A program made the translations under genes and the position numbers. A stretch of 64,000 nucleotides of DNA from Myotis daubentonii (taxonomy: Eukaryota; Chordata; Mammalia; Chiroptera; Vespertilionidae), in NCBI RefSeq assembly GCF_963259705.1, contig NC_081841.1, positions 30,717,358 to 30,781,357 of the forward strand, given 5' to 3'. Below, piece after piece: positions 40,201-49,130 of the stretch. Numbering within the stretch: position 1 is the first letter of the stretch; each line of letters opens with the position of its first letter. The notes below the pieces were generated by a model. That model saw nothing but the letters and a program-made list of their open reading frames with translations. It was not told where the DNA came from and ran no database searches.

Positions 40201-43200
40201 GTGACTTTGGTTAAAACACAGCGCCAAGAAGGTGAGCAAACATATTAAGAACCGTATGCCATATATGCCAGGTCCCTTGAAACAGCAAGGATGGACCGGC
40301 TCCCGGCAACACACGTATCAACGGTTACTATCCCTGACAAGGACTTTTAAGGAAGGTTGAGAAAGGGCTACTAAAGGTAATGATGCTATTTCTCAAACTG
40401 GGTGATGACTATAAGTAAAGAAGTAGATGATTATTCATTCCACCCGTGTGTGCATTTACCCATTAAAAATATAAAATATAATGTCTGAAATATGTTCTCA
40501 AATATGGTTTAAATTCTTCCTCAGCGTTCTGCCTCTTTTAAAATTTTGGGTGTTTAACTTAAAATCATAAGTTCTCATCTAAATAAAGTGTCCAAAGTAC
40601 ACGGACCAATTGTGGTGCATTTTTAGCACATGACTTAAAGTAGGGCTTTTGTAAATGGGCTACTGACTGGCATTAATAGAGGTCTTTTCTCTGTTTGAAT
40701 TGCAAAACTATTTGCTAGTATACTATTAAAAATTATTCTGTTCACATTCTCAAAAATACAACTCTATAATAAACATACAGAGTTCATAAATAATATTAAA
40801 ACTTAATTAAGCCCTGGCCAATTTGTCTCGGTTGAGCATTGTCCCATGCACCACAAGGTTAAGGATTTGATGCCCAGTTAGGTCACATGCCCAGGTTGTG
40901 GGTCAGTTCCCAGTCAGGCATCTACAGGAGGCAACCGATTGGTGTATCTCTCTCATATCAATGTCTCTCTCTATCTCTCTCTCCCTCTCTCCCCCCACCC
41001 CTCCCTTCTTCCTCTCTAAAATCAAAACACAACAATAACAAATAATTGAGTTGCAGATTGTTTGGTTTAAAACCTAAAGGGGCCCTGAATGACTGATCCA
41101 CCATTTGTCTCTGTGGGTGGTGGGGAGTAAGACACTTCTTTTTTCTGGTTGATGTGAGTTTTTGTTTTTTTTAAAATATATTTTATTGATTTTTTACTGA
41201 GAGGAAGGGAGAGGGTTAGAGAGTTAGAAACATCAATGAGAGAGAAACATTGATCAGCTGCCTCCTGCACACTCCCTACTGGGTATATGCCTGCAACCAA
41301 GGTACATACTCTTGACTGGAATCGAACCTGGGACCCTTGAGTCCGCAGGCCCATGCTCCATCCACTGAGCCAAACCGGTTAGGGCTGATGTGAGTTTTTG
41401 TTTTCTAATTGTAAAAGAGAGAGTGACCGTGGTTACCTCAGTTAACTTTGTTAGTGGATTCTTTATTGAGACAGTACAGCATAATTGAAAGAGACCAACT
41501 GGAAATTAAGGACATTTAGATAAATCACTTAAACTTTCCTGGCCACTTTTTGTCATCTGTGGTGAGAGGATTAGATTAAGGCACTGAAAATGTGAATGAT
41601 TCATGAAGAAGCTGAGTAGCAGCAGAGGGCTAACGCAGACTCCGGCCATGCTGCTGCTGAGCTCTGTGGACTTGAGGAAGCAAATAACCCATAAGGATAT
41701 ATGATCCATTAGGGATACTGAAGTTTATAAATTTTTTTTATTGATTGATGTGAGGGAGAGAGAGAGCACGTGCCTTTAATTTGTTGTTCCACTTATTTAT
41801 GCACTCATTGGTTTATTCTTGTATGGGCCCTCACCAGGGATCGAACCCACAACCTTGGTGTATCAGGATGACACTCTAACCAACTGAGCTACCCAGCCAA
41901 TATATATATATAAAATTATTGATTTCAGAGAGGAAAGGGGGGGGGGGAGAGAGAAACATCAATGATGAGAGAGAATCATTGATTGGCTGCCTCCTGCACA
42001 CCCCCTACTGGGGATTGAGCCTGCAACCTTGGTATGTGCCCTTGACCGGAATCGAACCCGGGACCCCTCAGTCCGCAGGCCGATGCTCTATCCACTGAGC
42101 CAAACCAGATAGGACAGGGGCATTACTTTTTAATATCATCTTTTAATTTGTAGAACTTTATTTCTAAATCTAACCCTAAATTTGTCTGGTAATATCATTG
42201 GCTAGCTTATGAGGCAGAAAAGGTAATGGAAGGCTAGTACATTTTCCCTGGCTCTTTCTAAACAATAAATTTGTCTTGTGATTTTAAAAGCCTCAGAAAT
42301 CGGGTATATTTTAAAAAGCCATGTTATGTGAGAGATGTCTCCTATTTTAATTTTTAGGTTCCCACTTTCCTGTTGGAGTGGTGTCTCCGAGAACAAAGTC
42401 ACCAACACCCGAATCTTCGACAATAGCCTCATATGTAACCTTAAGGAAAACTAAGAAGATGGTGGATTCAAGAACGGTATTTGGCTAGAAATTAATTTCT
42501 AGAAGGAGTCTGACACTTCTAAGAATTTCCTTGAGGAGAGGGATAGATGTGTCCTGTGGTCACCCAAGTTAATGGGTTTCCAAGCTAGCCTGAGTGTGCA
42601 GGGCTTTTCAACTGGGGTGGGTTTGGAGTTTGCCAGTCCTCTGGCTACTCTGAGAAACGTGAATTGGGAAATAAATCCTGTGTTTCACACTTTCATCTGA
42701 GATCATTTAATTCAAACCGTCTGATCTTGGAAGATTCTCAGGGTATATACCTCCCTTTCACCAAGTAGTCTTAGAAATTTGAGCTGCAAAAGAACTTCTA
42801 CTTTGCATCTTTGCAAAGTCTCTACTTACTTTGTATGAGATCATTTTAAGCTATAAGAAAAGATTGAATGGTACGACAAAGGAAAAGGTCTATGGTTATC
42901 TTTGAAAGATATTAAAGTATAGCTACCAAGTATATGCCAAAAAATCTGACAAATCTATATATAAGAACTATATTTTCAATTAATACAAAATTATAAAGAC
43001 CCACATAGAAATAATTAATGTAGAATAACAATAATGAATAGCTATGTGTCAATATTTACATGACTGATCATGATTGTATAATACTATTGCTTATTCATAG
43101 AGTTAGGCATTTTTTTGCAGATTGGAGGGTGTTTTCTATGGAAATTGTGATGCTAAAGTAAATAGAAAAAGGATGTTGAGATCAAGCAGAAGACATTAAT

Positions 43201-46200
43201 GGATTTATATTGTTCTTTTTTTTATAACTCTCTTAGATACTAGAAGAAAAGATTCTGCATAACTGAATACTAGGGGGGAAAGTATAGAAAACTATAGTTC
43301 TATAATGTTGGTACAAGGGAGATCTTTATAAGCAATACCTGCTTATAAATACCTGCAGTATAACAGACAAGTTCCATAATAGATGAGGAATAAATATAAA
43401 TTATTTCTTTTTAAGGGTTTTTGTAGAAAATATGAAATAATAGTTCACAAATAAATGAAAATTGCTCAGCCTCAGTAATAATTTTTTAAAATCCTAACTG
43501 AGCTGCCCCAATGAGTTACTCTTTCCCAATTATCATATTGGAGAAAAGACCTAAAAATTGATAATATCCAACATTTAAAAAGAATAAAGTAGACTTGTAC
43601 AATCACTTGATAAAGTAAGTTGCGGTGTGATAACATTTTTATGTAAACATAGAAAAACCAGGAGGAATACACATTTGTGATTACTGAAAATGAAAGGTGC
43701 ACTAAAGTAGCCAACTTCCCAATCAGTATCTAGAATTAATTGTTTTTTAAAGCAAATATGTTTTATTTTCAAATACATGAGAATCACTTATTTCTGCCCG
43801 CTAGTCCTTTTCATTTTCCTTTTAGTTTCAACTTTAAGATATTTATTCTGTACAGTAGGGGATAGTTCTAGAGTTACAGCTCCTGCCTGCAAACATTGTC
43901 CAGATTGGAGTGGAGAGGAAGGAATCTTAGCCATTGGCCTGCTGTAGTGCTTGGTCACAGGAATACTTACCTCTGTCTTGGGTTCTCCCAAAATCTCCTC
44001 CAATGTCTTCATCGGTTTCCACCAATTCTGACCAGAAGATCCAAAGGAACCTATGAATTCCATAGCTTCTAGAATATGTTTAATCTTTAAAAGTTCTATC
44101 ATAAAATAAGCTAAAATTTGCTTATGATTAATTATTGAAGTATGTATTTTGAATCTTGTACCAATATCTTTTTACATCCTTAGTAAGAAAGTGAAAAGTA
44201 AGAATTGGTTGTTTAATGGGACTAATATTTTTAAACTCTTTAGTAAACCATAAAAATTAGTCATATATGTGTAATGCTTTCAAATATAACCATCTGATTT
44301 ATAGAAAATAAATAATTCCATAGTTTTATTCTTGATCATAAACTAAGGATGTTTTCTCTACTAGTCTTTCACGTTACAGTTTCATTAAAATAAGTCACTG
44401 CTATTTAGAAACTGTGCCCCCTATTTTCTCCTGTTCAAGTTTTATATAATTTCCTGTTGCATGGGGTAGAATCATTCCAGAGCTGCCATACCCGTTTGTA
44501 TTTGGGGGTGGGGGGAGGGAGAGAGAGAGAGAGAGATACTGTTACTATTTTCTTTTCTCTTTCTCCTCTCTTTCCATCATAGACTATGCATCACCAATTA
44601 CCTATTGAGGTTAAAATAATTTGCCTTTCTGTTGTTATATAAGTGACATTCAAAACCTCCATTTTTTATTTTGAAGACAAAAGAAATGCATTTCAGAACC
44701 TATTTTATTTCAACATACTTTTCAGAAGTCACTGTAGTTATGTGTTCATATGTTTATCCTTTAATTTAAAGGAAAGACCAAGGAGTGCAGTGGAGCAGCT
44801 GTGTTTGGCTGAAAGTACTCGACCTAGGATGACTGTGGAAGAACAAATGGAAAGAATAAGGAGGCATCAACAAGCATGCTTAAGGGAAAAGAAAAAAGCA
44901 TTACATGTTATTGGTGCTTTAGACCAGTCACCCTTACAGAGTCCTTCAAACTTAAGGGATAATCCATTCAGGCTTACCCAGGTATAGCAGTTGCTTTTAA
45001 TCATTGTGTGAAAAACTAATATCACTTGAATCTTAGAATCATAGTTACATGTTTTATGGGTTTTCACATGTCTGCCATATGGATAGTTATTTTACATTCT
45101 TTAACTGGTATAATGATAAGCTAAGACAGCTTGGTATAATGGAAATTCCCTGTGTTCAAAAACCAAAGCTAAGTAGCTTGTTGGGGCCCTTTGCACCAGC
45201 CATGGACTTAATCTCCTTTGCTGTAAATCAGGTAATGATTCGACCTGTCCCCTCTCCCTCACAGAGATACTAATATAAGTGCTTTCAGCAAATGTGAAAT
45301 GCCATGCAGGCTACCAAGATAGTCCCCAATTCCCCTCCCAATAAAATGTGTATTACTCTGTGGCCTAATTTCACATGACCTAAATTGGAGCCGGAGAGAG
45401 CATCTAAATTAAAGCTCTGCTATTCATCTCATTTCAGCTTCAGCATTGTAAACTGACAACCTTTCGTTCCTTATTATTTGTTTGTGTGTTACCCCGATTC
45501 ATAAATCAGAGCCTAGTCGCTTCAGTTTGATCTATCCCTGTTAGCAGACATGGATAGCTGAAAGTGCTTCCCCGTCTTCCTAGAAGTCTCCTTTTCATCG
45601 AACCCAGAGCAGGCGTCACTAATGGAGAGTCAGCGATTAGCAGTGTAATAACTGCATTCTGCAAATTACAAAATGAGTGGTGTTAAAAATAAGAGAGATG
45701 AGGATGAAAAAGTGTGAAATACTGCCTTTTGTTAGTATGCCATATATAATCCTATCTAATAAAAGAGAAACATGGTAATTGGCGTACGACCGCTACCCTT
45801 TTCATTGGCTAATCAGTGAGATATGCAAATTAACTGTCAGCCAAGATGGCGGCCGGCAGCCAGGCAGCTTGAAACTAACATGAGGCTTGCTTGCCCCAGT
45901 GACGGAGGAAACCAACGTTCCCCGCCTGCCGCTGCCTCTGAGCTGGCAGTTTAAGAAACTCTGTAACAAATACGCCCAACTTCAGCCAGCAGATTGGCAA
46001 CATTGTAAGCAAAGGCCAGAAACCTACTTTCAGCCGGAGGCCTAAGAGCTGGAGCCAAGCCTCAAGCTAAAGCTGGCACAGAATTAAAAAAAAAAAAAAA
46101 AGGAAAAAAGGAGCGTTTGGGAGTTCAGTCACCCCCAGCCTGAAAACAGCCCTCAGCCCCTCACCCAGACTGGCCAGGCACCCCAGTGGGGACCCCCACC

Positions 46201-48781
46201 CTGATCCAGGACACCCTTCAGGGCAAACCAGCTGGCCCCACCCGTGCACCAGGCCTCTACCCTATATAGTAAAAGGGTAATATGCCTCCTGGCACCGGGA
46301 TCAGCGGAGCCGCGAGGCCTCCCGGCACTGGAATCAGCGTGACAGGGGGCAGCGCCCAAACCCCCTGATCGCCCTGCGGCTCTATGTGTGACAGGGGGCG
46401 GGGCCACAACCTCCCTATCCACCCTGCTCTGTGCCTGATAGGGGGGAGCTCCCCCCCCCCCACGGGCCCTGCTCTGTGTGTGACGGGGTAGAGCCATAAC
46501 CTCCCCCTCGGCCCTGCCCTGAGTGTGAGAGTGGCGGCGCCCCAACCCCCTGATCCGCCCTGCTCTGTGGGTGATAGAGGGCAGCACCCCAACCCCCTGA
46601 TGGGCCCTGCTCTGTGCGTGACAGGGTACAGAGCCCCAACCCCCCTGATGGGCCCTGCTCTGTGTGTGACAAGGGGTTGCTCCACAACCTCCCCATCGAC
46701 CCTGCCTTGAGTGTGACAGGGGGCGGCGCCCCAACTCCCCAATCAGCCCTGCTCTGAGCCCGACCAGGGGCTGCACCTAGGGATTGGGCCTGCCCTCTGC
46801 CACCCGGGAGCAGGCCTAAGCCAGCAGGTCGTTATCTCCCGAGGGGTCCCAGACTGCGAGAGGGCACAGGCCGGGCTGAGGGACCCCCCCCCCCCCCCGA
46901 GTGCACAAATTTTTGTGCACCGGGCCTCTAGTACCTAAATAATTAATATGTAGATAACATATATAAGTATATTGATATATATTAAATATATCTTGTTCCT
47001 CTTGATTTTCATAAAGAAAGCTTTTGAGTGAAGATCTGGCTTTCTTTTAGAATTAGCAGGTGCCATCTAATTGGTGCATAGTGTGACTCTAAGACTGCTC
47101 TGTGTCTTTTGGACAGACTCGAAGGAAGGATGATAACAGTAAGGACCCGGACACTGTCATTAGAGAAAATGATGTAAAGCCAAACCATGAAACTCCTGCA
47201 GCAGAAAGTGTTCGACTAAAAGAAGCTGAACCACAAAACACAGATTTCAGTGAAGAGGTACAGAACTTATGTTAGGACAGGTATTCCAAGAGGTGGGGGC
47301 AGGTTTTTTTGAAGATGAGATCAGGTGGTAATAAGGTTGAAAGTAATGTTTCATTCTGCCACAAAAGGCAAAGATCTAAGTAAAATGATCGGTTTTATAT
47401 AATTTCATTAATTTAAAACTTTAAATTGCTGCTGGCCCAATTAAATTTGAACTCTTATATCCCAAAACAACTAACTAAAGCAATGTGCTTCGTCCCTTTG
47501 GGCAAATAACTTTTTATATTAGTAGTAAAGAATGTTAAGGAGGCATTTTAGATCCTGCTTCCTGGCATGTCAGTTTGGTGCAAATAAACTCATTAAAAAA
47601 TTTTTTAATGTTAATATTTTTAAGATACTTGTGTCTACATTTATATTTCAGTAAGTATTTGACAGCATATGATTTTTTTAAACTTTTATTTAGTAATTAT
47701 TTTAGATTTACTAATCAATATTAGATGTGGTATGAATGCCTTGAAAAAGAAAGTCTTTCTTCTTCTTCTGTAGTTTAAAAAAACAGAAAATGTTTTTTAC
47801 GAAACACTTCTCAAGCCTGAGCCAAATGGAGTAAACTCTGAGGAAATGATGGATAAAGAAAGAAACAAAGAAGAAATGCCAGAGGATGTTTCATACAGGT
47901 ACTAATTAAGGGAAACAAACAAATCATTCACAGATTTGGATAACTGCTTAAAAAATGGTAAACTTCAGAGTCAAAAAGTCTTGGATTCCAGTCCCAGCAA
48001 GCTACATACCTGCTTAAGGTGCAGTTTCCTCACTTAGAAGAATGGGGGTAATAATGGTATTTATTTCACAAGTGTTTTGTAAGGATTAAAAAAGAAAATA
48101 CATGTTTAGCACTTAGAACTTAATACCTTTTTTTTTTTTAGAAGAGCAAGCAGTGAGACTAGGAAGGGCTTAGGAGAAGCCACAGGAGAGCCAGGCTGGG
48201 CTGCTTTGGCTCACTGGGAAGACAGAGAAAGAGGAGCCTGGGAGACAGGTTCAGGGTGTTAGCCCGGGATGAGTTGCCGCTCCCCTGGTTGCAAGTCTCG
48301 TGAGGTCCCTTAGAGATTAGGGAATACGTGTCTGTGGGAGAAGGAAAGGGGGCACAAAATGGCACAGGTATGCTCTCTGGAGGCAGAGCGCCTCGATGCC
48401 TTTTCTTTAAATGCCAAAAGGCACATAAGCTATAGCAAAGTAAGCACCTCACCATTGCCTTTGTAATGATAGTCATTGGTCAAAAGAAGTCTAAGCTGTC
48501 TGGTAAGTGTTTCAAAAATTATAGTGCTTTGCTGTTTATTTTTAGCTGTGTTTATTAACTAGCATCTTTAAGTGCATATCCTCAGTCTCATCCTCCATTT
48601 AAAAAATTACCCGTGTTAGAAAAGAGAAATGCTATGAATTAATGTTATTAGCAATGCCTTTATATTTCAAATTCAATTCTGCTATTCATTGAAGTCACTG
48701 AACAAAATATTTGGCAAAAGCTGATAAGAAAAATATCTCTGCTGAATTTTTGTTAATAGGCATAGATTGAAACACATCCAG

Positions 48782-48842
<61 letters not shown>

Positions 48843-49089
48843 TATCTTATATAATAAAAGGCTAATATGCAAATCGACTGAACAGCGGAATGACCGATCA
48901 CTATGATGCGCACTGACCAGCAGGTGGCAGATGCTCAACGCAGGAGCTGCTCCCTAGTGGTCAGTGTGCTCCCACAGGGGGAGTGCCACTCAGCCAGAAG
49001 CTGGGCTTATGGCTGGCAAGCGTAGCCAGGCTGAGGGACCTTCCCCCAACCACCACCCCGAGTGCACAAATTTCGTGCACCGGGCCTCT

Positions 49090-49130
<41 letters not shown>

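Larger units (their letters stand above)
37949..40308 (-). mobile_element. Young non-autonomous endogenous retrovirus, Lys3-type primer site
   Basis: Complete proviral layout on the minus strand: 5' LTR 40308-39570, primer binding site, 882-bp interior, polypurine tract, 3' LTR 38687-37949. It is flanked by the 6-bp duplication acacac (37943-37948 and 40309-40314), as for class II (betaretrovirus-like) elements. Both LTRs are 739 bp, begin and end with TG/CA, and differ at only two positions I could find. The interior has no gag, protease, pol or env open frame, so mobilisation must have been in trans. It lies antisense within a PLEKHA5 intron. The class II assignment is inferred from the primer site and 6-bp duplication. 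Confidence 0.93.

Noticed and set aside
44643..44987. Open frame starting at 44643 that includes a PLEKHA5 exon
   Set aside because: Only 44772-44981 is exon; the part before is intron up to the AG at 44770, and the ATG is accidental.
46153..46776. 207-codon open frame on the minus strand
   Set aside because: It is a translation of the GC-rich minisatellite within a Helitron; the peptide is only repeats of the unit, and all three minus frames are open for the same reason.
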